Positions 9,110 to 19,775 of a stretch of DNA of 35,132 nucleotides are shown here, piece by piece. Position 1 is the stretch's first letter. Every line of letters starts with the position of its first letter. A model generated the notes under the pieces. The model was not told where the DNA came from and did not search any database. It saw nothing but the letters and a program-made list of their open reading frames with translations. Source of the DNA: UBA5972 sp964600965. Its GTDB lineage: Bacteria; Pseudomonadota; Alphaproteobacteria; Rhodobacterales; Rhodobacteraceae. Made by a program: the position numbers and the translations under genes. The stretch is taken from assembly GCA_964600965.1 (NCBI GenBank), contig CAZRLO010000015.1:1-35132 (forward strand), in the 5' to 3' direction.

Positions 9110-11803
<2,694 letters not shown>

Positions 11804-11943
11804 GCGCTCTCCGATCAGGCTCCGCCGCGATTGGCGATTGTTTTACGAAATTGTGTAAAGGCTTGCCTTGCCTGAAACCGCCCGCGCCCATAGAAGGTGC
11901 GCTGAAACGGGCCTTGGAACGGCCTTTGCACGATGACAATGGG

Positions 11944-11972
11944 CATGTAAGGCGATGCTTGGCAGGTGTCAA
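11944..11972 (-). promoter_or_regulatory. Candidate sigma-70-type promoter for secA
   Basis: Read on the minus strand, TTGACA (plus 11967-11972) is separated by exactly 17 bases from TACATG (plus 11944-11949). The -35 box is a perfect consensus match; the -10 is weak. It would give a leader of roughly 130 bases before the secA start. This is a pattern match only; other promoters in the same 218-base divergent spacer are possible. Confidence 0.35.
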
Positions 11973-12021
11973 CGTTGCCCCACCGCGACGAATTCGCGGG
12001 CCGGTCGAACAGGAGAACGAC

Positions 12022-12870
12022 ATGAACAGATTTGCAGGCGCGGTTGTCGCCGGATTTTGCTGGGCCTTGGTTGCCGGCAGCGGGATCGCCGGGGAATCCC
12101 CCAGTATCAAGACAGTATTGGCCAGCGTGGATGGCACCGACATTACCGTCGGCCATGTCATCGCCTTTCGCGGGCGTCTGCCGCAGCAATATCAGGATTT
12201 GCCGGACGATGTTCTGTTGCAGGGCATTGTCGAACAGTTGATCCAGCAAACGGTCCTGATGAACGCGATCCGGCGGCAACTGGACACGCGGACCGCCCTG
12301 GGGCTGGAAAACGAAAGACGCTCGTTTCTGGCTTCGGAAATGCTGGCCCGCGTTTCCGAGCGCGCCATCACCGAAGAAGAGCTGAAAACCGCCTATCAGG
12401 AACGCTATGACAGCGCGGTGCCGGATCAGGAATTCGACGCATCGCACATTCTGGTGAAAACCCGCGAAGAGGCGGACGAGATCGTCGTCCTGTTGCAGGG
12501 CGGCGCCGACTTTGCGACCGTGGCGCGCGAACGCTCGACCGGGCCGTCCGGCCCCAATGGCGGGGCGTTGGGCTGGTTTGGCAAGGGCGATATGGTGCCG
12601 CCGTTCGAGGCCGCGGTCCTGACCTTGGCGGTGGGCGAGGTTTCCACCCCGGTGGAGACGCAGTTCGGCTGGCACGTCGTGCGGCTGAACGACATGCGCG
12701 ACGTGAAAATCCCGACGCTGGATGATATCCGCCCCAACCTGACGATGGAATTGCAGCAACGCGCGGTCGAGGCTGAAATCGCACGCCTGACCGCCGAGGC
12801 CGATGTCGTCAGGGCCGAGGTTGATGTTGATCCCGCAATCATTCGCGATGTATCCCTGTTCGCGGACTGA
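12022..12870 (+). CDS. Periplasmic parvulin-type peptidyl-prolyl isomerase
   Basis: 282 residues. A signal peptide (1-24) is followed by a helical SurA/PrsA-like chaperone part (about 30-135) and one parvulin rotamase domain (about 138-225) with the family phrases ASHILVKTREEADE, GGALGWFGKGDMVPPFE and TQFGWHVVRL. The helical C-terminal tail completes the foldase layout. It should assist folding of exported proteins in the periplasm. The ATG at 12022 has a good AGGAGAA site at 12011-12017 and gives a clean signal peptide; the frame is open upstream to 11758, but that part is the divergent spacer. Located opposite secA and 27 bases before argJ. Confidence 0.92.
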   Translation: MNRFAGAVVAGFCWALVAGSGIAGESPSIKTVLASVDGTDITVGHVIAFRGRLPQQYQDLPDDVLLQGIVEQLIQQTVLMNAIRRQLDTRTALGLENERRSFLASEMLARVSERAITEEELKTAYQERYDSAVPDQEFDASHILVKTREEADEIVVLLQGGADFATVARERSTGPSGPNGGALGWFGKGDMVPPFEAAVLTLAVGEVSTPVETQFGWHVVRLNDMRDVKIPTLDDIRPNLTMELQQRAVEAEIARLTAEADVVRAEVDVDPAIIRDVSLFAD

Positions 12871-12897
12871 ACCGGATCGAACGGCGGGGGCACGGGC

Positions 12898-14271
12898 TTG
12901 GCGAAAGAACCCGAAACCGAGGGCGCGGACCTGCCCGCGGCGACAATCATTGCGGAACTGCAAAAAAAGTTGTCGCGATTGCGGCGCAAGCTCAAGGCGG
13001 CGCGGGCCGAGCTTGACGGGCGGAAACCGCCACCCCAATCGCTGTCGCCGCTGGCACCAAGGGACGGATTCCCCGAGGTTCCCGCCATCGACGGCGTGGA
13101 ATTCGCCATTGCCGAAGCCGGGGTGAAATACTCTGGCCGGCCGGATGTCATGCTTGCGCGAATTGCGCCGGGCAGCACGATGGCGGGCGTGTTCACCAGA
13201 TCTTCGACCCGCTCGGCCCCGGTTCTGGACTGCCAGCGGAAACTGAACCGGCAAAGCGGCGGCGCGGGGTTTGCGATTCTGGTCAATTCCGGAAACGCCA
13301 ATGCGTTTACCGGGGCGGCGGGATTTTCTGCAGTGGACCGGATCACCGGGTGCGTGGCGCAGGCGCTGGACCTGCCCCAGGCGCATGTCTATTCGGCCTC
13401 GACCGGGGTTATCGGCGAAAGCCTGCCGGATGTGCGGATCACCGACGCCATCGAAACGTTGCGGCAGGGCCTTGCCCCGACCGGTGCCAAGGACGCCGCG
13501 CGGGCGATCATGACGACCGACACCTTTGCGAAAGGCGCGTCGTCGATTGTCGAGATTGATGGAAAGCCCGTGAAAATAACCGGATTCGCCAAGGGGTCAG
13601 GTATGATCGCGCCCGATATGGCGACGATGCTGGTGTTTCTCTTCACCGACGCCCGAATTTCGCAGGCGGCATTGCAAAATCAGGTCTCGCGCGTGAACCG
13701 CAGGACGTTCAACTGCATCACGGTCGACGGCGATACGTCGACGTCCGATACGTTGCTGGTGGCCGCGACCGGGAAATCAGGGGTCGGGATCGGTGCAGGA
13801 AGGTCGAAATCCGGGCGGGCCTTTGCGCAGGGCCTGGAATCGGTGATGCGCGATCTTGCGCATCAGGTCGTGCGCGACGGCGAAGGGGCCACGAAATTTC
13901 TGGAAGTCGCGGTCACCGGCGCAACCACGCCAGCCGCCGCCAGGAAAGTGGGGATGGCCATCGCGAACTCTCCGCTGGTCAAGACGGCGGTCGCCGGGGA
14001 AGACCCGAACTGGGGTCGGATCGTAATGGCCATCGGCAAGTCCGGCGCACGGGCCGAGCGTGACCGCATCACGATCCGGTTTGGTGAAATACTCGTGGCG
14101 GAAAACGGCTGGGTCGCGCCGGGGTATCTTGAGCAGGACGGTGCGGATTACATGCGTCGGGAATACCTGAAAATCGGCGTTGATCTTGGGCTTGGCAAGG
14201 GCGGCGCGACCGTCTGGACCTGCGATCTGACGAAACAATATATCTCCATCAACGCCGACTACCGGTCGTGA
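12898..14271 (+). CDS. argJ: Bifunctional ornithine acetyltransferase / N-acetylglutamate synthase
   Basis: 457 residues from a TTG start at 12898. ArgJ moves the acetyl group from N-acetylornithine to glutamate and, in bifunctional forms, also acetylates glutamate with acetyl-CoA, in arginine synthesis. The self-cleavage site is intact: KGSGMIAPDMATML with T243 as the new N-terminal nucleophile of the beta chain. The catalytic domain starts near residue 50 (LSPLAP). The first 48 residues are a charged, Lys/Arg/Leu-rich segment that is probably a coiled coil (about 17-40). No ATG or GTG lies between 12898 and the conserved domain; the only later alternatives are TTG codons at residues 25 and 28. 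A GGCGGGGG stretch at 12883-12890 may be the ribosome site. Overlaps mutT by four bases. Confidence 0.95.
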   Translation: MAKEPETEGADLPAATIIAELQKKLSRLRRKLKAARAELDGRKPPPQSLSPLAPRDGFPEVPAIDGVEFAIAEAGVKYSGRPDVMLARIAPGSTMAGVFTRSSTRSAPVLDCQRKLNRQSGGAGFAILVNSGNANAFTGAAGFSAVDRITGCVAQALDLPQAHVYSASTGVIGESLPDVRITDAIETLRQGLAPTGAKDAARAIMTTDTFAKGASSIVEIDGKPVKITGFAKGSGMIAPDMATMLVFLFTDARISQAALQNQVSRVNRRTFNCITVDGDTSTSDTLLVAATGKSGVGIGAGRSKSGRAFAQGLESVMRDLAHQVVRDGEGATKFLEVAVTGATTPAAARKVGMAIANSPLVKTAVAGEDPNWGRIVMAIGKSGARAERDRITIRFGEILVAENGWVAPGYLEQDGADYMRREYLKIGVDLGLGKGGATVWTCDLTKQYISINADYRS

Positions 14272-14666
14272 AAACGGTTCTGGTATCTGCGGTCGCGCTG
14301 ATCGATGCCGATGGGCGGATCCTGCTGGCGCAGCGCCCGCAAGGAAAATCCATGGCCGGATTGTGGGAATTCCCCGGCGGCAAGGTCGAACCGGGCGAAA
14401 CCCCCGAGACGGCATTGATTCGTGAACTGCACGAGGAATTGGCCATCGATACCTGGCAAAGCTGCCTTGCGCCGCTGACCTTTGCCAGCCATTCCTATGC
14501 CGATTTTCACCTGTTGATGCCGGTTTTCGCCTGCCGGAAATGGACGGGTACGCCCCGGCCAAATGAAGGGCAGGTCTTGAAATGGGTGCGCGCGGGTGAT
14601 TTGCGCGCCTACCCCATGCCACCCGCCGATGTGCCGTTGATTGCGGTTTTGCGGGACTGGCTTTGA
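14268..14666 (+). CDS. mutT: MutT-type Nudix hydrolase (8-oxo-dGTP diphosphatase)
   Basis: 132 residues, the usual MutT length. The Nudix box spans 38-60: G38-K-V-E-P-G-E44...R52-E53-L-H-E56-E57-L-A-I. All metal-binding glutamates are present; the last glycine of the consensus is Ala59. The family hydrolyses 8-oxo-dGTP to the monophosphate and so prevents A:T to C:G transversions. The start is a GTG that overlaps the argJ stop (GTGA), so translation is coupled. No ribosome site is needed beyond argJ. Other Nudix substrates are possible, but the LWEFPGGKVEPGETPE context is typical of MutT. Confidence 0.9.
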   Translation: MKTVLVSAVALIDADGRILLAQRPQGKSMAGLWEFPGGKVEPGETPETALIRELHEELAIDTWQSCLAPLTFASHSYADFHLLMPVFACRKWTGTPRPNEGQVLKWVRAGDLRAYPMPPADVPLIAVLRDWL

Positions 14667-14724
14667 GCCAAAGCGCGTCGCATCGTCCGGGCGTTTCCTG
14701 CCGCTGGTGAAAGACCGGGCCCGG

Positions 14725-15753
14725 CTATTGCCAGCCGTTCAGACTGTCCGTGACGATCTCTGCCATCATTTCGGTATGGGCATCCGTGGTGTTGAGGCAG
14801 GGAACATACATGAATTCTTCGCCACCCGCCGCAACGAAGGCTTCACGGATTTCAACCTCGATCTCTTCCAGCGTTTCCAGACAATCGGCGGAAAAGCCCG
14901 GCGCGATGACGATGATGCGTTTCTTGCCGGCGCGGGCGAGGCGGGCGACCTCTTGCACGGTGTAGGGTTTCAACCACTCTTCGGGGCCGAATTTCGACTG
15001 GAATGCGGTGATCAGTTCCGGGCCGTCCGGCCCCAGTGCATCGCCCAGCAGACGCGAGGTTTCCAGACACTGATCGTAATAGGGGTCGCCATTGTCGCGG
15101 TACCGCTGCGGCATGCCGTGATAGGACGCCAGCACCGCATCGGGTTTGCGCGCCGATTTCGTCAGAGCGTTCCGGATCGATTGCGCCAGCGCCGCGATGT
15201 AAAGCGGGTGATCGAAATAGGCGGGCACGACGCGGCTGTCCGCCGCAAGGCTGCGCATCGCCTGATCAAAGGCCTGACAGGCGGTTTCGGTCGTGGCACC
15301 GGCATATTGCGGGTACAGCGGGAAAAACAGAATGCGGCTGCATCCGGCACTTTGCAGCCGTCTTGCCCGCGATGCCGTTCCCGGATTGCCGTAACGCATG
15401 CAATAATCCACCACGACGTGATCGCCGAATTGCGCGTGCAGCCTTGCCGCAAGCGCATGCGCCTGATCGCGGGTAATGGTCCTGAGCGGCCCTTCGTTCC
15501 GGTCGTTGTTCCAGACCTTTCCGTAGGCCGCACCCGAGGTGAACGGGCGCTTTGTCAGGATCATCAGGTGCAGGATCGGCAGCCATTTCCAGCGCGGCAG
15601 GTCGATGACGAAACGGTCCGACAGGAACTGGCGCAGATACCGCCGCATCGGCCAGTATCCGGTGCCGTCGGGGGTTCCGAGATTGGCGATCAAGACCCCG
15701 ACCCTGCCCGGTGCCCCGGCCTTGGCGGCGGTGGTCGATTCGGCAGATGTCAT
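14725..15753 (-). CDS. hemH: Ferrochelatase
   Basis: 342 residues. Inserts iron into protoporphyrin IX in the last step of haem synthesis, at the inner face of the membrane. The active-site histidine is H212 in ASYHGMPQRY, and the second conserved acid lies in FGPEEWLKPY (E258/E259). The N-terminus VLIANLGTPDG and the central YCMRYGNPG are family signatures. About 15 non-conserved residues precede the core, as is common in Rhodobacterales. Its start overlaps the upstream methyltransferase-like gene by four bases. It converges with mutT with a 58-base gap that shows a CCGGGCCCGG palindrome but no T-run. Confidence 0.97.
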   Translation of the reverse strand: MTSAESTTAAKAGAPGRVGVLIANLGTPDGTGYWPMRRYLRQFLSDRFVIDLPRWKWLPILHLMILTKRPFTSGAAYGKVWNNDRNEGPLRTITRDQAHALAARLHAQFGDHVVVDYCMRYGNPGTASRARRLQSAGCSRILFFPLYPQYAGATTETACQAFDQAMRSLAADSRVVPAYFDHPLYIAALAQSIRNALTKSARKPDAVLASYHGMPQRYRDNGDPYYDQCLETSRLLGDALGPDGPELITAFQSKFGPEEWLKPYTVQEVARLARAGKKRIIVIAPGFSADCLETLEEIEVEIREAFVAAGGEEFMYVPCLNTTDAHTEMMAEIVTDSLNGWQ

Positions 15754-16607
15754 GGCTGTTCCCGCTTGTTTTTCCGAACCGCACCGGGGGTAAAATCCCC
15801 GGCGGGTTGTTCCACGGAATGCAGCGCGTCCGCAAGCCGGGTCGTGGCCGAACCCGGGCGCAGCGGCTTTTGCTGGCTTTCATCGGGTGCCCAGCCGGTC
15901 AGGAAAGCGATTTCGAACGTGGCCGGTATGCCGGTTGCGCCATCGCCGAATTCGTCGGCATAAATCTGTTCGGCAAGGTCAAACAGGGCGCGTGGCGTGA
16001 ACGATCTGCGCCGGTCCGCCATCGCGTTGGTTTCCCCCATGGCCCGCAAATCGTGCATCAGCGCGACAAGCGAGCGGTACCTGACACCGATCTTTTCGCG
16101 GTCCGCGACCGGCAGCGCGAACCCGGCCCGCACCAGCAGGGCACCCAGATCGCGCAATCCTGCCATCGGCGCAACGCGAGGGGACAGGCCGCCCGATACG
16201 GCGGATTCGGCCCGTGCCAGTGACTGGCGCAGCTCGGTCAACGTCTCGCCGCCAAAGAGCGCCGCCAGAAACAGCCCGTCCGGCCGCAAGGCCCGCCTGC
16301 ACTGAATGATCTGCCCGACCGGATCATTGGACCAGTGCAGCGACAGACCATGCACGATCAGATCGAAACCGGCGTCAGGCAGGTGCAAATTCTCGTGGTC
16401 CGCGAAACGGGTCGCGCCCGGCAGGAAATCGGCCCAGATATCCGGAAATGCGGTGACGATCGCGGGTTTTGTAAACGTCCTGTTAACCTCGGTCAGTCTT
16501 TCTGAAATCTGACGGGCCGCAAGTTCGTGCAGAAACATCGCAGGCGTGGTGGTGCGCGGCGACCGGTGCCGCGCCAAAGCCGGATGGTCGAACAATGGGC
16601 TGGTCAT
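15750..16607 (-). CDS. BioC/NDUFAF5-like SAM methyltransferase-fold protein
   Basis: 285 residues from the ATG at 16607, which has AGGGGGC as ribosome site at 16614-16620; the frame is open to 16700, but that part lies under the divergent comF. The middle of the protein carries methyltransferase motifs II-III (DAGFDLIVHGLSLHWSNDPVGQIIQCRRALRPDGLFLAALFGG), very similar to BioC and to the mitochondrial complex I factor NDUFAF5. The glycine-rich SAM loop (LDLGCGxG) that should stand before it is not visible; the segment there reads AIVTAFPDIWADFLPG. Either the loop is degenerate or the protein is no longer an active methyltransferase. It ends in a short basic tail. Translationally coupled to hemH. 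Confidence 0.82.
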   Translation of the reverse strand: MTSPLFDHPALARHRSPRTTTPAMFLHELAARQISERLTEVNRTFTKPAIVTAFPDIWADFLPGATRFADHENLHLPDAGFDLIVHGLSLHWSNDPVGQIIQCRRALRPDGLFLAALFGGETLTELRQSLARAESAVSGGLSPRVAPMAGLRDLGALLVRAGFALPVADREKIGVRYRSLVALMHDLRAMGETNAMADRRRSFTPRALFDLAEQIYADEFGDGATGIPATFEIAFLTGWAPDESQQKPLRPGSATTRLADALHSVEQPAGDFTPGAVRKNKREQP

Positions 16608-16648
16608 CAAAGCGCCCCCTCGCGCGCGACCGGGATAGAGAGGCACAG

Positions 16649-17371
16649 GTGATTTTGCAATCGACCATTCGGTTTCTGTATCCGCCGCAATGTCTGGCAT
16701 GCGGAGCGGAAACGGTCAGCGAATTTGCGCTGTGCGGTGCGTGCTGGCGTGAAATGCCGTTCATCACCGGCACGGTCTGCGACGGGTGCGGCGTGCCGTT
16801 GCCGGGGGCGGCGGCAGCGCTGGGCGCCTTGTGCGATTCGTGTCTGGTCGCGCCGCACCCATGGCAAAGGGGCCGGGCGGCGCTGTTGTACGAGGGCACG
16901 GCGCGACGGATGATCCTGGCGTTGAAACACGGGGATCGCCAGGAGATGATTCAGCCGATGGCCGCGTGGCTGGCGCAACACGCCGCCGACGTGTTCGGTG
17001 TGGATACGCTGGTCGTGCCGGTGCCGCTGCACTGGCGGCGGATGGTGTCGCGGCGGTTCAATCAGGCGGCGATGCTGGCGGCGGCGCTGGCGGTGCGACT
17101 CGGCGCGGAATGCTGCCCCGATCTGATCCTGCGTCATCGCGCCACGCGGATGCAGGAAGGGATGAGCCGCGAGGAACGCTTTGCCAACCAGCGCCTTGCC
17201 TTTCGCGTACCGAAAAACCGCACTGCCGTGGTCGCGGGACGTGCGGTGGTGCTGGTGGACGATGTCATGACCTCGGGCGCGACGCTGGCGGCCTGTGCCG
17301 AGGCCTGTCTGTCCGCCGGTGCCGATTCCGTGAACGTTCTGGTACTGGCGCGCGTTGCACGGGATGCCTAA
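16649..17371 (+). CDS. comF: ComF family phosphoribosyltransferase-like protein
   Basis: 240 residues from GTG at 16649 (AGAGAGG site at about 16637-16643). An N-terminal double zinc ribbon is visible as CLACG...CGACW and CDGCG...CDSC. The C-terminal part is a type I phosphoribosyltransferase fold with the PRPP motif VVLVDDVMTSGAT. The family contains ComFC, needed for DNA uptake in naturally competent bacteria, but many hosts keep it without known competence. The frame extends upstream to an ATG at 16595, which would overlap the divergent methyltransferase start, so I prefer the GTG. It is the first gene of the comF-grxC-nitrilase-marR run. Confidence 0.9.
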   Translation: MILQSTIRFLYPPQCLACGAETVSEFALCGACWREMPFITGTVCDGCGVPLPGAAAALGALCDSCLVAPHPWQRGRAALLYEGTARRMILALKHGDRQEMIQPMAAWLAQHAADVFGVDTLVVPVPLHWRRMVSRRFNQAAMLAAALAVRLGAECCPDLILRHRATRMQEGMSREERFANQRLAFRVPKNRTAVVAGRAVVLVDDVMTSGATLAACAEACLSAGADSVNVLVLARVARDA

Positions 17372-17409
17372 ATCCTTTATGCCGCGAGGATGAAATCAGG
17401 GCGTTTACG

Positions 17410-17667
17410 ATGAAACAGGTTGAAATTTATACCACCCGATTTTGTGGATATTGCTTTGCCGCCAAGCGGTTGCTGGCGAAAAAGTCGGTTGCCTACAACG
17501 AGGTCGACGTCGGAAGCGAACCGCACCGCCGGGCCGAAATGACCCAGCGCGCCAACGGCGGGCGAACGGTGCCGCAGATATTCATCGGCGGGCGGCATAT
17601 CGGCGGGTGTGACGAACTTTACGAGTTGGAGCGTTCCGGCAAATTGAACGCATTGCTTGCCGCCTGA
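17410..17667 (+). CDS. grxC: Glutaredoxin 3
   Basis: 85 residues, a compact GrxC. The dithiol active site is C12-G-Y-C15, followed by the cis-proline TVPQIFI segment and the GGCDEL glutathione-binding loop. It reduces disulfides and protein-glutathione mixed disulfides in the cytoplasm with glutathione as electron donor. The gene lies 38 bases after comF and 5 bases before the Nit-type amidase, so it probably shares their message. The neighbouring amidase also belongs to glutathione metabolism, which makes a functional pair likely. Confidence 0.95.
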   Translation: MKQVEIYTTRFCGYCFAAKRLLAKKSVAYNEVDVGSEPHRRAEMTQRANGGRTVPQIFIGGRHIGGCDELYELERSGKLNALLAA

Positions 17668-17672
17668 AGGTC

Positions 17673-18506
17673 GTGCGCGTCGGTCTGGTCCAGTTGAATT
17701 CCGGCGATCGACCGGCCGATAACCTGCCCGTCACCGAAAGCCTGATCCGCCGGGCGGCAGGCCTGGGCGCCGAATTCGTGGCGACGCCCGAGGTCACCAA
17801 CATCGTTTCAACCAGCCGTGCGCATCAGGCGAAAGTGCTGCGGACCGAAGCAGACGACGAAACACTGGCCCGGTTGCGGATTGTTGCGCGCGCGTTGGGC
17901 ATCTGGTTACTGATCGGCTCGTTGGCGTTGAAATCCGGGGGCCGCGACGCGCGATTTGTCAATCGTTCGCTGTTGGTCGGTCCGGAAGGTGATATCGTCG
18001 CCAGATACGACAAGATCCACATGTTCGACGTCGCGCTCTCCCGGGCCGAGACCTACCGGGAATCGGCCGCCTACCGGCCCGGTGACCGGCTTGTGCTGGC
18101 CGATACCCCGATCGGCGGCATCGGGTTGAGCGTGTGTTATGACCTGCGGTTTCCGCGTCTTTTCAGCGAACTGGCCCGCGCCGGTGCCGGGATATTGACG
18201 GTCCCGTCGGCGTTCTCGCAACTTACGGGTGCGGCGCATTGGGAAATCCTGCTGCGGGCCCGCGCGATTGAAACCGGCTGTTTCGTGCTGGCGCCCGCGC
18301 AATGTGGCAGGCATGACATTGCCGTCGGAAAACCACGCGATACCTACGGCCATTCGCTGGCCGTGGATCCCTGGGGCAAAGTTCTGGCCGATGGCGGTAC
18401 CGAGCCGGGCGTGTTAATGGTGGATCTCGATCCGGGCGAAGTCGCAAGGGCGCGGCAACGCATTCCGGCGCTTGAGCATGCGCGGCCCTATCGGGGGGTG
18501 AAATGA
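17673..18506 (+). CDS. Nit-type carbon-nitrogen hydrolase (deaminated glutathione amidase-like)
   Basis: 277 residues. The Glu-Lys-Cys triad of the nitrilase superfamily is complete: E40 (ATPEVTN), K114 (RYDKIHMFDV) and C155 (SVCYDLRFP). The KIHMFDV and CYDLRFP contexts are those of the Nit1/Nit2 branch, which in characterised members hydrolyses deaminated glutathione or omega-amides. The location directly after a glutaredoxin gene supports a link with glutathione repair. The start is a GTG at 17673; GAAGG sits only two bases before it, so translation may rely on coupling with grxC. The 3' end overlaps the marR-type gene by four bases. The substrate is inferred, not shown. Confidence 0.9.
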   Translation: MRVGLVQLNSGDRPADNLPVTESLIRRAAGLGAEFVATPEVTNIVSTSRAHQAKVLRTEADDETLARLRIVARALGIWLLIGSLALKSGGRDARFVNRSLLVGPEGDIVARYDKIHMFDVALSRAETYRESAAYRPGDRLVLADTPIGGIGLSVCYDLRFPRLFSELARAGAGILTVPSAFSQLTGAAHWEILLRARAIETGCFVLAPAQCGRHDIAVGKPRDTYGHSLAVDPWGKVLADGGTEPGVLMVDLDPGEVARARQRIPALEHARPYRGVK

Positions 18507-18946
18507 CGCTAAGAAACGACCCGCTGGCCATCACGTTGTTCAGTGAAATCGCCATGGTCGATCAGCTTGCGCGCGGGCGGCTTTCGCGCGCGCTGCCCGG
18601 TGGAATGGAGGTTTCGCATTTCTCGGTTCTGAACCATCTTGCGCATGTCAACGCCGAGAAAACTCCGGCGCAGTTGGCACGGCTCTTTCACCTGACACGG
18701 GGCGCGATGACCAACACGCTGGGCAAGCTTGAATCCGCCGGTTTTGTGCATGTGCGACCGGATTGGGAAGATGCCAGACGAAAACTGGTTTCGATCAGCC
18801 CTTCGGGGCAGGCGGCGCGGGAACAGGCCGTGATCGCAATCGCGCCGATATTCGAGGAAATCGTCGCAACCCTTGGCAGCGACAATATCCGCGCCATCCT
18901 GCCGGTTCTGCGCGAGCTTCGCATCCGGCTGGAACAGGACGCGTGA
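18503..18946 (+). CDS. MarR family transcriptional regulator
   Basis: 147 residues. A winged helix-turn-helix is visible at about 40-110: FSVLNHLAHV, TPAQLARLFHLTRGAMTNTLGKLESAGFV as the recognition region, and DARRKLVSISPSG as the wing. Helices on both sides would form the dimer interface, as in MarR. It may repress its own operon or sense a phenolic or oxidative ligand; the target is unknown. It overlaps the amidase stop by four bases, and so is the last gene of the comF run. It converges with ubiG with 21 bases between them. Confidence 0.9.
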   Translation: MTLRNDPLAITLFSEIAMVDQLARGRLSRALPGGMEVSHFSVLNHLAHVNAEKTPAQLARLFHLTRGAMTNTLGKLESAGFVHVRPDWEDARRKLVSISPSGQAAREQAVIAIAPIFEEIVATLGSDNIRAILPVLRELRIRLEQDA

Positions 18947-18967
18947 TCGCCGGGCACGCATAGGGGT

Positions 18968-19705
18968 TCACGCGACGCTGGCGGTCACGTAATTCACGCT
19001 CAGATCGGTTTCGGATATCGACCAGTCCCAGCGCAGCGGGTTGAACACGAAACCCTTGCGGTCCACGGGTTCCAGCGCCGCGCGGCGGAGCAGATCGAAC
19101 AATTCGTCCGGGGTCAGGAATTTCTGCCAGTCATGGGTGCCTTTGGGCAGCCAGCGCATGATGTGTTCGGCCCCGATGATGGCCATCAGAAAACTTTTGG
19201 AATTGCGGTTGATCGTGGAGCACAGCATCAGGCCGCCGGGTTTCAGCAACGCCTTGCAGGCCTGCAGATAGGTCAGCGGGTCGGCGACATGTTCCACGAC
19301 CTCCATGTTCAGAACCACGTCGAATTTTTCGCCCGTTCCGGCCAGCGCTTCGGCGGTGGTGTGGCGATAGTCGATGGTCAGACCCGACGCCCGGGCGTGA
19401 ATGCGGGCGACCGGAATGTTTCCGGCGGCGGCGTCGGCACCGATGACCTCGGCGCCAAGCCGGGCCATGGGTTCGGAGAGCAGCCCGCCGCCGCACCCGA
19501 TATCCAGGATGCGCAGACCGGCAAACGGGCGCGCGCCGGTCAGGTCGCGGTCGAATTCGGCGGCGATCTGCCTGTTGATATAGTCCAGACGACACGGGTT
19601 CATCTGGTGCAGCGGTCTGAATTTGCCGTTCTGATCCCACCACTCGGTGGCCATCGCCTCGAACTTGGCGATCTCGGCGGGATCGATTGTCGTGTCGGAT
19701 TGCAT
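18968..19705 (-). CDS. ubiG: Bifunctional 2-polyprenyl-6-hydroxyphenol methylase / 3-demethylubiquinol O-methyltransferase
   Basis: 245 residues. UbiG performs both O-methylations in ubiquinone synthesis. The SAM-binding motif is LDIGCGGGLLSEPMARLGA (67-85), followed by GADAAAGNI and DVVLNMEVVEHVADP. The N-terminal FEAMATEWWDQNGKFRPLHQMNPCRLDYI pattern (in pieces: EWWDQNG, LHQMNPCR) is specific for UbiG. The 70-base spacer to the divergent pip gene is short for two promoters. No unusual feature. Confidence 0.97.
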   Translation of the reverse strand: MQSDTTIDPAEIAKFEAMATEWWDQNGKFRPLHQMNPCRLDYINRQIAAEFDRDLTGARPFAGLRILDIGCGGGLLSEPMARLGAEVIGADAAAGNIPVARIHARASGLTIDYRHTTAEALAGTGEKFDVVLNMEVVEHVADPLTYLQACKALLKPGGLMLCSTINRNSKSFLMAIIGAEHIMRWLPKGTHDWQKFLTPDELFDLLRRAALEPVDRKGFVFNPLRWDWSISETDLSVNYVTASVA

Positions 19706-19775
19706 TGCGCTCTGCTTTTCAAACTGCGAAGGGTGATACTCGGAAAATCCGCGAACACGGCCATTTTAGTCGCCC

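Noticed and set aside
11815..11946. A 43-codon minus-strand ORF in the secA leader, possibly an arrest peptide like SecM
   Set aside because: It has no signal sequence or membrane segment, no ribosome site, no known arrest motif (no SecM-type or RAPP/RAPG end), and its ATG overlaps the candidate promoter -10 box.
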